From Zeimonas sp050187175 (lineage in GTDB: Bacteria; Pseudomonadota; Gammaproteobacteria; Burkholderiales; Burkholderiaceae_E), in contig JBFWXS010000005.1 in the NCBI GenBank assembly GCA_050187175.1, positions 62,001-126,000 of the forward strand: DNA of 64,000 nt, given 5' to 3'. The position numbers and the translations under genes were made by a program. The notes under the pieces are model-generated. The model worked only from the letters and a program-made list of their open reading frames with translations. It had not been told where the DNA came from and ran no database searches. Shown one piece after another: positions 10,593 through 19,558 of the stretch (position 1 is the stretch's first letter; every line of letters begins with the position of its first letter).

Positions 10593-12995
10593 TCAGGCAC
10601 CCGAGCGCAGCCGAGCCTGGATCGTCTGCGCCAGATGGGCCACGATCGCCTCGACAGCCTGCGCTGCTTCAGCCTCGCTCAGCGTGCGTTCAGTATCTTG
10701 CATCCACAGGCGGAAGGCAAGGCTTTTTTCCTTATTTTCCAATCCCTTACCGCGATATTCGTCAAACAGTTTGACGTTTTTCACGACCCGTGCGGCAGGC
10801 TTTTCGGCGACTGCCCGGGCGATCTCGGCCTGCACCGTTCCGGCCGCCAGGCCGGCGTCGACGAGCAGTGCCAGATCGCGGATGACCGGCGGGAACTTCG
10901 ACGGTTCGGAATAGACCGGCACAGGCCGTCGCAGCAGCGGTTCGACGTCCAGCTCGGCCAGCACCGGTGCCTGCGGCAGCTCGAAGGCCTGCTGGACGGC
11001 CGGATGCAGCTCGCCCAGCCAGCCGACCGGCTCGCCGTCGATCAGCAGCCGCGCGCAGCGGCCCGGATGCAGCGCCGGATGCGTGTCGGCACGCACCGAC
11101 AGCCCGGCCCCGGCCAGCACCTCGAGATCACCCTTGACGTCGAAGAAGTCGACGCGGCGCGCCGGCGCGCCCCACTGCTCGTCCAGCGACGGGCCGAAGG
11201 CAAGCAGCGCCAGCCGCAGCGGCTGCGCCACGCCCTGTACCTGCTGCGGCCCTGCGGCAACCTGCGCGTCAGCCAGGAACACGCGGCCCAGCTCGAACAG
11301 CCGCACGCGCGACGCCTTGCGGTTCAGGTTGGCGCGCAGCGTCTCCATCAGGCCGCCCCACAGCGTGGTCCGCATGACGTCCATCTGCGCGGCGATCGGG
11401 TTCAGCAGGCGGATCGCGTCGACGCCGCTCAGCCGCTTGTCCAGCGCCGACTCGACGAAGCTGTACTGGATCGCCTCCTGATAGTCGCGATCGGCGACGG
11501 CCCGCTTGAGCGCCACCGGTGAGCGGCGCCCTTCCGGCGCCGGCCGCATCGGCGCCGAGGCCTTCGGCGGGCGCAGCGGCAGCCGCTCGTAGCCCCAGAC
11601 GCGCAGTACTTCCTCGATCAGATCTTCTTCGATCTGCAGGTCGAAGCGGAACGGCGGCGGCGTGACGACGACGCTGTCGCCGTCGCGGCGTACCGGCAGC
11701 CGCAGCCGTTCGAGCGCGGCAATGATCTCGTCGTCGGACAGGTCGATGCCGCTGACCTTGCGCGCGCGCGCCAGCCGCAGCGCCACCGGTTCGCGCGCCG
11801 GCAGCGCGCTGATCTGATCGTCGACCGGACCGGCCTGGCCGCCGCAGACCTCGAGGATCAGCCGCGTCACGTACTCGAGGTGCTCGGCCGTGGTGCTGCC
11901 GTCGACGCCGCGCTCGAAGCGAGCCGCGGCGTCGGTGCTGAAGTTGTAGCGGCGCGCGCGGCCGGCGATTGCGGCCGGCCACCAGAACGCCGCTTCCACG
12001 TAGACGTTGCGCGTGTCGTCGGAGACCGCGGTGGCGTCGCCGCCCATGATGCCGGCCAGGCTCTCGGGTTCGCGCTGATCGGCGATCACGCCGACGTCGG
12101 CCGCCAGCTCGACGGTCTGGCCGTTGAGCAGCTTCAGCGTCTCGCCGGGCCGCGCCCAGCGCACGTCCAGGCCGCCATGGATGCGGTCGAGGTCGAACAC
12201 GTGCGTAGGACGCCCCAGCTCGAGCATCACGTAGTTCGAGATGTCGACCAGCGCCGACACGCTGCGCTGCCCGGCGCGCTCCAGCCGCTGCTTCATCCAC
12301 GCCGGCGTCGCCGCGCGCGGATCCACGCCGCGGATGATGCGGCCCGAGAAGCGTCCGCACAGGTCCGGCGCCGAGATCGTCACCGGCAGCCGGTCGCCGA
12401 TCGCCGCCGGCACCGGCTCGAACACCGGCTCCTTCAGCGCCGCGCCCGACAGCGCGGACAGCTCGCGCGCCACGCCGAACACGCTCATGCAGTGCGCCAG
12501 GTTCGGCGTGAGCTTCAGCGTATAGACGGTCTCATCCAGATCGAGATAGCGGCGCAGGTCGGTGCCGACCGGCGCATCGGCGGGCAGCGCCAGCAGACCG
12601 CCGTGGTCTTCCGACAGGCCCAGCTCGCGCGCGGAGCACAGCATGCCCAGGCTCTCGACGCCGCGCATCTTCACCGGCTTGATCGCGAAGCCGCCGGGCA
12701 GCTCGGCGCCCGGCAGCGCGCAGGGTACGCGCATGCCGGCGGCGACGTTCGGCGCGCCGCAGACGATGGTGCGCGGCGCGCCTTCACCTGCATCGACCTC
12801 GCAGACCGACAGCTTGTCGGCGTTCGGATGGCGCGCGACGCTGCGCACCTCGGCGACGACGACGCCGCTGAACGGCGGCGCCGCCTGTGCCGCCTCCTCG
12901 ACTTCCAGACCGGCCATGGTCAGCCGGTCGCCGGTTTCCTGGCTGCTCCATTCGGGCGAGCAGAAGCTCCTGAGCCAGCTTTCGGGAACACGCAT
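10593..12995 (-). CDS. pheT: Phenylalanyl-tRNA synthetase beta subunit
   Basis: The 800-residue beta chain of the alpha2-beta2 enzyme charging tRNA-Phe. Domains in order: B1 with the EMAP-like tRNA-binding fold (about 40-150, VVVAEVRSVARHPNADKLSV), B3/4 editing domain (about 210-390), B5 (about 400-475), the catalytic-like core, and a C-terminal anticodon-binding FDX-ACB domain (about 705-795, YSEPSKFPPVIRDLALLV and FDEYRGKGL). The ATG at 12995 is preceded by CGGAG; an upstream extension of 28 residues in the open frame is not credible. It follows pheS by 16 bp and nearly abuts ihfA. Confidence 0.97.
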   Translation of the reverse strand: MRVPESWLRSFCSPEWSSQETGDRLTMAGLEVEEAAQAAPPFSGVVVAEVRSVARHPNADKLSVCEVDAGEGAPRTIVCGAPNVAAGMRVPCALPGAELPGGFAIKPVKMRGVESLGMLCSARELGLSEDHGGLLALPADAPVGTDLRRYLDLDETVYTLKLTPNLAHCMSVFGVARELSALSGAALKEPVFEPVPAAIGDRLPVTISAPDLCGRFSGRIIRGVDPRAATPAWMKQRLERAGQRSVSALVDISNYVMLELGRPTHVFDLDRIHGGLDVRWARPGETLKLLNGQTVELAADVGVIADQREPESLAGIMGGDATAVSDDTRNVYVEAAFWWPAAIAGRARRYNFSTDAAARFERGVDGSTTAEHLEYVTRLILEVCGGQAGPVDDQISALPAREPVALRLARARKVSGIDLSDDEIIAALERLRLPVRRDGDSVVVTPPPFRFDLQIEEDLIEEVLRVWGYERLPLRPPKASAPMRPAPEGRRSPVALKRAVADRDYQEAIQYSFVESALDKRLSGVDAIRLLNPIAAQMDVMRTTLWGGLMETLRANLNRKASRVRLFELGRVFLADAQVAAGPQQVQGVAQPLRLALLAFGPSLDEQWGAPARRVDFFDVKGDLEVLAGAGLSVRADTHPALHPGRCARLLIDGEPVGWLGELHPAVQQAFELPQAPVLAELDVEPLLRRPVPVYSEPSKFPPVIRDLALLVDAGLAAGTVQAEIARAVAEKPAARVVKNVKLFDEYRGKGLENKEKSLAFRLWMQDTERTLSEAEAAQAVEAIVAHLAQTIQARLRSGA

Positions 12996-13011
12996 GGACA
13001 AGACTCCGCGT

Positions 13012-14040
13012 TTATCGGTTGAACTGCTGCAGGAAACGCAGGTCGTTCTCGTAGAACATGCGCAGATCGCCGACGCCATAGCGCAGCATCGCGAGCCGCT
13101 CGATGCCGGAACCGAAGGCGAAGCCGATATAGCGTTCCGGATCCAGGCCGAAGTTGCGCACCACGTTCGGATGCACCTGCCCCGAACCGCTGACCTCCAG
13201 CCATCGCCCGGCCAGCGGCCCGTCGGCGAAGCGCATGTCGATCTCGGCCGAGGGTTCGGTGAACGGGAAGTACGACGGACGGAAACGGACGTCCAGATCG
13301 TCGCGCTCGAAGAAACGGCGCAGGAAGTCGGCGTAGACGCTCTTCAGGTCGGCGAAGCTGATGTCCTCGTCTATCCACAATCCTTCGAACTGGTGGAACA
13401 TCGGCGAATGCGTGGCGTCGGAGTCGACGCGGTAGGTCTTGCCCGGCGCGATGACCTTGATCGGCGGCTGATGCATCCGCGCATAGCGGACCTGCACCGG
13501 GCTGGTGTGCGTGCGCAGCAGCAGGCCGCCGCCCTTGCCGTCCGACGCATCGACGTAGAAGGTGTCGTGCATCGATCGCGCCGGGTGGTCCTGCGGCGTG
13601 TTCAGCGCGGTGAAGTTGAAGAAGTCTTCTTCGATCTCGGGTCCGTCGGCGACGTCGAAGCCGATCGAATGGAAGATCGCTTCGATGCGTTCGATGGTCA
13701 GCGTCAGCGGATGCAGCCCGCCGCCGCCCAGGCCGCGGCCCGGCAGCGTGACGTCGATCGCCTCCTGCGCCAGCCGCGCGTCGAGCTCGGCGCGCGCCAG
13801 CGCCGCCTCGCGGTCGCGCAGCGCGGCCTCGACGGCCTGCTTGGCCAGGTTCAGCTCGCGGCCGACCCGCGAGCGCTCGTCGGGCGACAGTGCACCGAGC
13901 TTCTTCATCTCGGCGGTGAGTGCGCCGTCCTTGCCTAGTGCCCGCGCCTTCGCGTTGGCCAGTTCCGGCGCGCTCGGAGCGGCGACTATATCGGCCGTCA
14001 GCTGCGCGACCAGGTCGCTGAATCGGGAGGAATTCGACAT
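13012..14040 (-). CDS. pheS: Phenylalanyl-tRNA synthetase alpha subunit
   Basis: The 342-residue catalytic subunit of class II Phe-tRNA synthetase. An N-terminal coiled coil (about 1-90) contacts tRNA. Class II motifs include HPARSMHDTFYV, motif 2 around KTYRVDSDATHSPMFHQFEG, and motif 3 in IGFAFGSGIERLAMLRYGV. Length and order match the family. It is preceded by a strong terminator-like hairpin, so expression may depend on readthrough from rplT or on a promoter in that 146-bp gap. Confidence 0.98.
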   Translation of the reverse strand: MSNSSRFSDLVAQLTADIVAAPSAPELANAKARALGKDGALTAEMKKLGALSPDERSRVGRELNLAKQAVEAALRDREAALARAELDARLAQEAIDVTLPGRGLGGGGLHPLTLTIERIEAIFHSIGFDVADGPEIEEDFFNFTALNTPQDHPARSMHDTFYVDASDGKGGGLLLRTHTSPVQVRYARMHQPPIKVIAPGKTYRVDSDATHSPMFHQFEGLWIDEDISFADLKSVYADFLRRFFERDDLDVRFRPSYFPFTEPSAEIDMRFADGPLAGRWLEVSGSGQVHPNVVRNFGLDPERYIGFAFGSGIERLAMLRYGVGDLRMFYENDLRFLQQFNR

Positions 14041-14098
14041 CGCGGGATTCGCCAGTAGAAACAGACTGCAAGCAGAGACGGAATGAGGCCGGCCGCAA

Positions 14099-14124
14099 GG
14101 AAAAACGGGGCCGCTAGGCCCCGT
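14099..14124 (-). terminator. Rho-independent terminator between rplT and pheS
   Basis: On the minus strand a perfect 8-bp GC stem (ACGGGGCC/GGCCCCGT, 14105-14124) with loop TAGC is followed by a T-run (plus-strand A tract at 14101-14105). It could terminate the infC-rpmI-rplT transcript or act as an attenuator for pheST. No Phe-rich leader peptide is present in front of it. Confidence 0.85.
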
Positions 14125-14186
14125 CTTTCAGGTCGTCGACGCGCTGAGGCGCTGACGCATGCGGCTGGCGCCGCTGCCCGGACGAC

Positions 14187-14549
14187 TTACGCCGCGCCGA
14201 GCGAGGCCTTCACCTGGGCGACGATGGAGGCGAACGCCGGCTTGTCGGTGACAGCCAGGTCGGCCAGCACCTTGCGGTCAAGCCCGATCGCAGCCTTGTT
14301 CAGGCCGTTGATGAACGCGCTGTAGGTGATGCCGTGCTCGCGCACCGCCGCGTTGATCCGCGCAATCCACAGCGAGCGGAACACGCGCTTCTTGGTGCGG
14401 CGGTCGCGGTACGCATACTGGCCGGCACGCATGACGGCCTGCGTCGCGACGCGGAACACATTGCCGCGGCGGCCGCGATAGCCCTTGGCACGGGCCAGAA
14501 TCTTCTTGTGGCGCGCGCGCGCCGTTACACCACGTTTGACTCGAGGCAT
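14187..14549 (-). CDS. rplT: 50S ribosomal protein L20
   Basis: A 120-residue RNA-binding ribosomal protein required for early 50S assembly. It begins MPRVKRGVTARARHKKIL and shows the conserved GYRGRRGNVFR and RDRRTKKRVFRSLWIARINA. L20 is also the translational autoregulator of rpmI-rplT in other bacteria. It lies 12 bp after rpmI and before the terminator at 14099-14124. Confidence 0.99.
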   Translation of the reverse strand: MPRVKRGVTARARHKKILARAKGYRGRRGNVFRVATQAVMRAGQYAYRDRRTKKRVFRSLWIARINAAVREHGITYSAFINGLNKAAIGLDRKVLADLAVTDKPAFASIVAQVKASLGAA

Positions 14550-14561
14550 TTGGCGCTCTCC

Positions 14562-14759
14562 TTATGCGTACGGCAGCATGGCCTTGACGGACACCATGTT
14601 CGTGTCGTGCACGTTCAGGGTGCCGCGCAGCTGGCGCTTGTTCTTCGTGGTCTTCTTGGTCAGGATGTGGCGCTTGAACGCCTGACCCCGCTTGACGCTG
14701 CCGGAGGCGCGTACACGAAAGCGCTTCGCAGCGCTCTTCTTCGTCTTCATCTTGGGCAT
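14562..14759 (-). CDS. rpmI: 50S ribosomal protein L35
   Basis: A 65-residue basic ribosomal protein beginning MPKMKTKKSAAKRFRV and containing the conserved GQAFKRHILTKK. The 153-bp spacer to infC (14760-14912) has a T-rich stretch and GC-rich self-complementary segments. In other bacteria this is where L20 binds to control translation; whether that is so here is only inference. Confidence 0.99.
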   Translation of the reverse strand: MPKMKTKKSAAKRFRVRASGSVKRGQAFKRHILTKKTTKNKRQLRGTLNVHDTNMVSVKAMLPYA

Positions 14760-14912
14760 GACAGAACCCGCTTCTCTCTTTTAATGCCTCATCGGGTGTC
14801 CGGCGACCTGCCGGCACTTGATCGACCCGTTCGGCTTGTTGCGCGCGGCCGGCGATGCGCCGTCGCGCGTTTTCAGGGAGCGGCGAAACTGCCGCCGCAT
14901 CCCGAAACCGGT

Positions 14913-15434
14913 TTACTTCTTCTTCTTCGGCGCCACGACCATGATCATCTGGCGGCCTTCGAGCCTTGGCATCTGCTCGACCATCGCCACTTCGTCAAGA
15001 TCGGTCCGTACTCGCTCGAGCAGGCGGACGCCGAATTCCTGGTGCGCCATTTCGCGCCCCCGGAAGCGCAACGTGACTTTCGCCTTGTCGCCCTCTTCCA
15101 GAAAACGCCGCAGGTTCCGCAGCTTGACCTGGTAATCGCCATCATCGGTGCCAGGACGGAATTTGACTTCCTTGACCTGGATGACCTTCTGTTTCTGACG
15201 TGCCTCGTGCGCCCGTTTCTGTTCCTGATACTTGAACTTTCCGTAGTCCATCAGGCGACAGACAGGAGGTCGAGCCTGCGGCGCGATCTCGACCAGATCG
15301 ACTTCCGCTTCCTCGGCCATTCGCATGGCCTCCCTCAGGCTGACTATGCCGATCGGTTCGTTTTCGATTCCGACCAGCCGCACTTCGGCGACGTTGATCT
15401 CACCATTGATGCGATGCGCGCGTTCAGTAGCGAT
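14913..15434 (-). CDS. infC: Translation initiation factor IF-3, starting at ATC
   Basis: IF-3 binds the 30S subunit, prevents subunit joining and rejects non-canonical start codons. The 173-residue product begins (I/M)ATERAHRINGEINVAEVRL and carries DLVEIAPQARPPVCRLMDYG and the linker KFKYQEQKRAHEARQKQK; the tail is Lys-rich. The family N-terminus falls on an ATC codon at 15434 with GGGAG about 8 nt upstream, and no ATG or GTG fits. A rare start codon on infC is the known basis of IF-3 autoregulation (ATT in E. coli). The TTG at 15476 would add 14 unrelated residues. It lies 97 bp downstream of thrS. Confidence 0.97.
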   Translation of the reverse strand: MATERAHRINGEINVAEVRLVGIENEPIGIVSLREAMRMAEEAEVDLVEIAPQARPPVCRLMDYGKFKYQEQKRAHEARQKQKVIQVKEVKFRPGTDDGDYQVKLRNLRRFLEEGDKAKVTLRFRGREMAHQEFGVRLLERVRTDLDEVAMVEQMPRLEGRQMIMVVAPKKKK

Positions 15435-15531
15435 GCTGCGTTCTCCCTGCTTTGAATAAAAACAACAGCCGTGCAACGCGTCCGATCAGCGGGCCGCGGC
15501 GGACGCACGGGTCCGCCAACCGGCTTGCTGA

Positions 15532-17451
15532 TCACTGCGGCTGGGAGCGCCGCTCCGTCACGTCATCGGACAGACGCTGAGCGAATGTCTCGATGTCGAG
15601 CGGACCGAGGTCGATCCCGCCGCGCGCGCGCACGGCCACTTTGCCAGCCTGACGCTCCTTCTCGCCGACGACGAGCAGGTACGGCACCTTCTGCAGGCTG
15701 TTTTCCCGGATTTTATAGTTGATTTTCTCGTTCCGCAAATCGGTTTGTACCCTAAACCCTTGTTTTTTCAGCGCTTCGGCAACAGAGACGGCGTATTCGG
15801 CCTGTCCGTCGGTGATATTCATCACCACTGCCTGCACCGGCGCCAGCCAGGCCGGCATGGCGCCGGCGTGGTGCTCGATCAGAATGCCGATGAAGCGCTC
15901 CATGGAGCCGACGATGGCGCGGTGCAGCATGACCGGATGGTGGCGCTGGTTGTCCTCGCCGACGTACTCCCCGCCTAGCCGCTCGGCGGTGTTGTAGTCC
16001 ACCTGGATCGTGCCGCACTGCCACTGGCGGCCCAGCGCGTCCTTCAGCGTGTACTCGATCTTGGGGCCGTAGAAGGCGCCGTCGCCGGAAGCGATCTCGA
16101 ACTCGCAGCCCGAGCGCCGCAGGCTTTCCATGACCGCGTGCTCGGCCTTGTCCCAAAACGCGTCCGAGCCGACGCGGTTCTCGGGCCGCGTCGCCACTTT
16201 GTAAAGAATGTCAGTAAAACCGAAATCGCGGTAGACGGCGCGCAGCTGCTCGGTGAACGCGACGCATTCGTCGAGGATCTGGTCTTCGGTGCAGAACACG
16301 TGGCCGTCGTCCTGCGTGAAGCCGCGCACGCGCATGATGCCGTGCAGCGCCCCCGACGGTTCGTTGCGGTGGCACTGGCCGAATTCGCCGTAGCGCAGCG
16401 GCAGCTCGCGGTACGAGCGCAGCGCGGAGCGGAAGATCAGCACGTGCCCCGGACAGTTCATCGGCTTCAGCGCGTAGGCGCGATTCTCCGATTCCGTCGT
16501 GAACATGTTCTCGCGGTAGTTCTGCCAGTGCCCGGTCCGCTCCCACAGGCTGCGGTCGAGGATCTGCGGCCCCTTCACTTCCTGGTAGCCGCAGTCGCGA
16601 TAGACCTTGCGCATGTACTGCTCGATGACCTGCCACAGCGCCCAGCCCTTGGGGTGCCAGAAGATCAGGCCCGGCGCCTCGTCCTGCATGTGGAACAGGT
16701 CGAGCTCGCGCCCCAGCTTGCGGTGGTCGCGCTTCTCGGCCTCCTCCAGCATGTGCAGGTAGGCCTGCTGGTCTTCCTTCTTCGCCCAGGCGGTGCCGTA
16801 GATCCGCTGCAGCATCTCGTTTTTCGAGTCGCCGCGCCAGTAGGCGCCGGCCAGCTTCATCAGCTTGAAGACCTTCAGCCGGCCCGTCGACGGCACGTGC
16901 GGGCCGCGGCACAGGTCGACGAAGTCGCCCTCGCGGTACAGCGTGATCGGCTCGTTCGACGGAATCGACGCGATGATCTCGGCCTTGTAGCGTTCACCGA
17001 TCGACTCGAAGAATTTCACCGCCTCGTCTCGATCCCACAGCTCGCGCACGACCGGCTCGTCCTTGCGCGCCAGCTCGTTCATCTTGGCCTCGATGGCGGC
17101 CAGGTCTTCGGGCGTGAACGGGCGTTTGTACGAGAAGTCGTAATAGAAGCCGTTCTCGACCACCGGACCGATCGTCACCTGCGCGTCGGGGTACAGGCTC
17201 TTGACCGCGTAGGCGAGCAGGTGCGCCGTCGAGTGGCGGATGATCTCCAGCCCGTCGGCGTCGCGGTCGGTGATGATCGCCACGGCGGCATCGCGGTCGA
17301 TCCGGTACGAGGTGTCGACCAGCCGGCCGTCGACCTTGCCGGCCAGCGCGGCCTTGGCCAGGCCGGTGCCGATCGAGGCCGCGACATCGGCGACCGTGAC
17401 CGGAGCGTCGAAGTGTTTCTGCGAGCCGTCGGGGAGCGTGATCGCGATCAT
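15532..17451 (-). CDS. thrS: Threonyl-tRNA synthetase
   Basis: A 639-residue class II enzyme charging tRNA-Thr. Domains: N-terminal TGS (about 1-62), editing domain with HSTAHLLAYA and DLCRGPH (about 70-225), catalytic core with the zinc/substrate motif ALKPMNCPGHVLIF, motif 2 around GEFGQCHRNEPSGALHGIMR and motif 3 near the C-terminal part of the core, then the anticodon-binding domain from about residue 540. The start ATG at 17451 gives the standard length. It is the first gene of the translation cluster; autoregulation through an operator-like leader is known in E. coli, but I see no such structure in the short leader here. Confidence 0.98.
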   Translation of the reverse strand: MIAITLPDGSQKHFDAPVTVADVAASIGTGLAKAALAGKVDGRLVDTSYRIDRDAAVAIITDRDADGLEIIRHSTAHLLAYAVKSLYPDAQVTIGPVVENGFYYDFSYKRPFTPEDLAAIEAKMNELARKDEPVVRELWDRDEAVKFFESIGERYKAEIIASIPSNEPITLYREGDFVDLCRGPHVPSTGRLKVFKLMKLAGAYWRGDSKNEMLQRIYGTAWAKKEDQQAYLHMLEEAEKRDHRKLGRELDLFHMQDEAPGLIFWHPKGWALWQVIEQYMRKVYRDCGYQEVKGPQILDRSLWERTGHWQNYRENMFTTESENRAYALKPMNCPGHVLIFRSALRSYRELPLRYGEFGQCHRNEPSGALHGIMRVRGFTQDDGHVFCTEDQILDECVAFTEQLRAVYRDFGFTDILYKVATRPENRVGSDAFWDKAEHAVMESLRRSGCEFEIASGDGAFYGPKIEYTLKDALGRQWQCGTIQVDYNTAERLGGEYVGEDNQRHHPVMLHRAIVGSMERFIGILIEHHAGAMPAWLAPVQAVVMNITDGQAEYAVSVAEALKKQGFRVQTDLRNEKINYKIRENSLQKVPYLLVVGEKERQAGKVAVRARGGIDLGPLDIETFAQRLSDDVTERRSQPQ

Positions 17452-17481
17452 GCTGTCTGAAACCGGATGGGAAAACTTGCC

Positions 17482-17507
17482 AGTTTAGCAAAGGAGCTTG
17501 TTGACAA
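17482..17507 (-). promoter_or_regulatory. Candidate thrS promoter
   Basis: On the minus strand an extended -10 TGCTAAACT lies at 17482-17490, about 30 bp before the thrS ATG. A TTGTCA element (17502-17507) sits upstream, but the spacer is only 14 bp, so the -35 assignment is weak. Confidence 0.3.
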
Positions 17508-17533
17508 CCCACGGTTCTGATGAACGGCACGCT

Positions 17534-17559
17534 GGAACAGATGCGAAAGCATTCGTTCC
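17534..17559 (+). promoter_or_regulatory. Imperfect inverted repeat / RNA hairpin in the dioxygenase operon leader
   Basis: GGAACAGATGC and GCATTCGTTCC flank a GAAA centre. The 11-bp stem has one A-C mismatch and one G-T pair. As RNA it would be capped by a GNRA tetraloop; as DNA it would be a 26-bp operator-like palindrome. It lies 77 bp upstream of the dioxygenase ATG. Confidence 0.55.
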
Positions 17560-17635
17560 GCCTGAGCAGCGCGGCTCCTACGATGGCGCGGTCACTTCAA
17601 GGTTTCGATCACCGACCGCCCTACAGGAGTTGCGC

Positions 17636-18556
17636 ATGAGCATCGCAGTACCGACTCGCATCGACGTCCGGCCGCTGTCCGTCTTCACCGGCGCCGAGAT
17701 CCATGGCGTCGATCTGCGCCAGGAGCTGGACGACGCCACGATAGGCGAGATCCGCGAGGCGCTGCATCGCTGGAAGGTCGTCTTCTTTCGTGATCAGCAG
17801 CTCGATCACGCACAGCACCTGGCTTTTGCGCGCCGCTTCGGGCGGCCCACCGCAGCCCATCCCTACGATGCGCATCCGCCGGAAGGCTATCCGCAGATCC
17901 GCACCATCTCGTCCCGATCGACCACGGGCCGGCGCGGCGAGCGCTGGCACACCGACGTGACCGGCGTCGTCAATCCGCCCGCCGCATCGCTGCTGCGCGC
18001 AGGCACCGTGCCGGCCTATGGCGGCGACACGCTGTTCACCAACCTGGCGATCGCCTACGAGCATCTGTCGGCGCCGATCAAGCGTCTGATCGACGGCCTG
18101 ACGGCGCGTCATCAGTTCGGCGGCTATCGCAACGACTTCGAGAACGAAACGGTCTACGCGAGCAAGGTGCGGGCGAATCCGAACGTCGCCGACCATCCGG
18201 TGGTGCGCGTGCATCCCGAAACGGGCGAACGCGTGCTGTTCGTCAATCCAGGCTTCACGCGCCGCATCAACGAGCTGTCCGAAGACGAGAGCGGGCATCT
18301 GCTGGCGCTGCTGTTCGAGCAGATCACCCGCCCCGAATTCACGGTGCGCTTCCGCTGGACGCCGGGCAGCCTCGCGTTCTGGGACAACCGCGCCACCGCC
18401 CACCAGGGACCGAGCGACTTCGCATATCTGCCCATCGAACGCGTGCTGTACCGGATCACGCTCGAAGGCGAGGTGCCGGTTGGAATCGACGGCAAGCCAT
18501 CGCGGCTCATCAAGGGCCAGTCCTTCGAGGCCCACACTCTGGAGTCCGTTCAATGA
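17636..18556 (+). CDS. TauD/TfdA-family Fe(II)/2-oxoglutarate dioxygenase
   Basis: A 306-residue non-haem iron dioxygenase that couples 2-oxoglutarate decarboxylation to hydroxylation of a substrate, often releasing sulfite from sulfonates or cleaving ethers. The iron triad is visible: His105 and Asp107 in ERWHTDVTG and the distal His256 in NRATAHQGPS; an Arg a few residues further on would hold 2-oxoglutarate. The start at 17636 has AGGAG 8 nt upstream; the longer frame to 17498 has no family support. The last codons overlap the next gene's start (ATGA). The substrate is not readable from the sequence, but the operon with a TTT importer and rhodanese suggests an organosulfur compound. Confidence 0.9.
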   Translation: MSIAVPTRIDVRPLSVFTGAEIHGVDLRQELDDATIGEIREALHRWKVVFFRDQQLDHAQHLAFARRFGRPTAAHPYDAHPPEGYPQIRTISSRSTTGRRGERWHTDVTGVVNPPAASLLRAGTVPAYGGDTLFTNLAIAYEHLSAPIKRLIDGLTARHQFGGYRNDFENETVYASKVRANPNVADHPVVRVHPETGERVLFVNPGFTRRINELSEDESGHLLALLFEQITRPEFTVRFRWTPGSLAFWDNRATAHQGPSDFAYLPIERVLYRITLEGEVPVGIDGKPSRLIKGQSFEAHTLESVQ

Positions 18557-19539
18557 AACGCCGCTCTCTCCTCCATGCAGGCACGGCCGCGCTGGCCGGC
18601 GCCGCTCTCGGTTTCGGCAACGCGGCGCCGGCTCGCGCGGCCGCGTTTCCCTCGCGCCCGGTCCGCATCGTCGTACCGGTCGCCGCCGGCGGCAGCGCCG
18701 ACAAGCTGGCGCGCGTACTGGGCCAGCGGCTGTCCGATCAATGGAAGCAGACCGTGGTGGTCGACAACGTGCCGGGAGCCAGCAGCAGCATAGGCACGGC
18801 GCAGGTAGTGCGCTCGCCGGGCGACGGACACACGCTGCTGCTCGGCGGCGACCAGCTGTCGGTCGCGGCCTCGCTGGGTGTGACGCTGCCCTACGACGCA
18901 ACCAAGGATCTGAAGGGCGTCATCAAGGCCGTCGTCAATCCACAGCTGCTGGTGGTGCGCCCCGGCCTGGGCGTCGCCAGCTTCGACGACTACGTGAAGC
19001 TGCTCAAGAGCCGCCCCGGCAAGGTCTCTCTGGCCCTGCCCAGCGGCCGCGGCAGCCTGCAGCATCTGGCCGTCGAAATGCTCAACGGCCGGCTCGGCAC
19101 GCGCACGAACAATATTCCCTATCCGGGCGGCGGCCCGGCGACGCTGGACGTGCTGGGCGGCCATATCGATGCCATGCTGATCACGCTGGCCGCCGCCACC
19201 GAGAACGTGCGCGCCGGCAAGCTGATCGGGCTGGCCGTGACCACGCCGGCGCGCTCGAAGGCCCTGCCCGACGTGCCCACGCTGCAGGAGCTGGGCGTGA
19301 GCGGCTACGCGGTGGAGAGCTGGCAGGGGCTGCTGGCACCCAGCGCGACGCCCGCGGCCGTCATCGAACAGCTGAACCAGGAGACGGCTCGCATCCTGCG
19401 CGAGCCCGACATCGCGCGGCAGCTGGAAGATCTCGGCTTCAATATCGTCGCGACCTCGCCGACCGACGTCGACCGGACGATAGTGCGCGACATCGGCGTG
19501 TACCGGCAGGTCGTCGCCAGCGCCCAGATCCGCGTCTAG
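18553..19539 (+). CDS. Bug-family periplasmic binding protein of a TTT transporter
   Basis: A 328-residue TctC/Bug receptor delivering a small carboxylate-like ligand to TctAB. It begins with a twin-Arg-like signal (MKRRSLLHAGTAALAG) ending near AAPARAAA, then the family hallmark FPSRPVRIVVPVAAGGSADK. Further motifs are VVDNVPGASSSIGTAQV and LPDVPTLQELGV near 245. Bug proteins bind ligands by two water-bridged loops that recognise a carboxylate. It overlaps the dioxygenase by 4 bp and is followed by tctB and tctA, so this is a complete three-part system. Confidence 0.93.
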   Translation: MKRRSLLHAGTAALAGAALGFGNAAPARAAAFPSRPVRIVVPVAAGGSADKLARVLGQRLSDQWKQTVVVDNVPGASSSIGTAQVVRSPGDGHTLLLGGDQLSVAASLGVTLPYDATKDLKGVIKAVVNPQLLVVRPGLGVASFDDYVKLLKSRPGKVSLALPSGRGSLQHLAVEMLNGRLGTRTNNIPYPGGGPATLDVLGGHIDAMLITLAAATENVRAGKLIGLAVTTPARSKALPDVPTLQELGVSGYAVESWQGLLAPSATPAAVIEQLNQETARILREPDIARQLEDLGFNIVATSPTDVDRTIVRDIGVYRQVVASAQIRV

Positions 19540-19558
19540 CGGGCGACCCGCCGCGAAC

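Noticed and set aside
14128..14160. Ten-codon open frame directly before the pheS-proximal terminator, as a PheM-like attenuation leader
   Set aside because: It contains no phenylalanine codon (reads MRQRLSASTT) and has no ribosome site, so classical attenuation control of pheST is not supported.
17501..17506. Perfect TTGACA on the plus strand as the -35 of the dioxygenase operon
   Set aside because: The hexamer 17 bp downstream is ACGGCA and nothing resembling a -10 lies at acceptable spacing.
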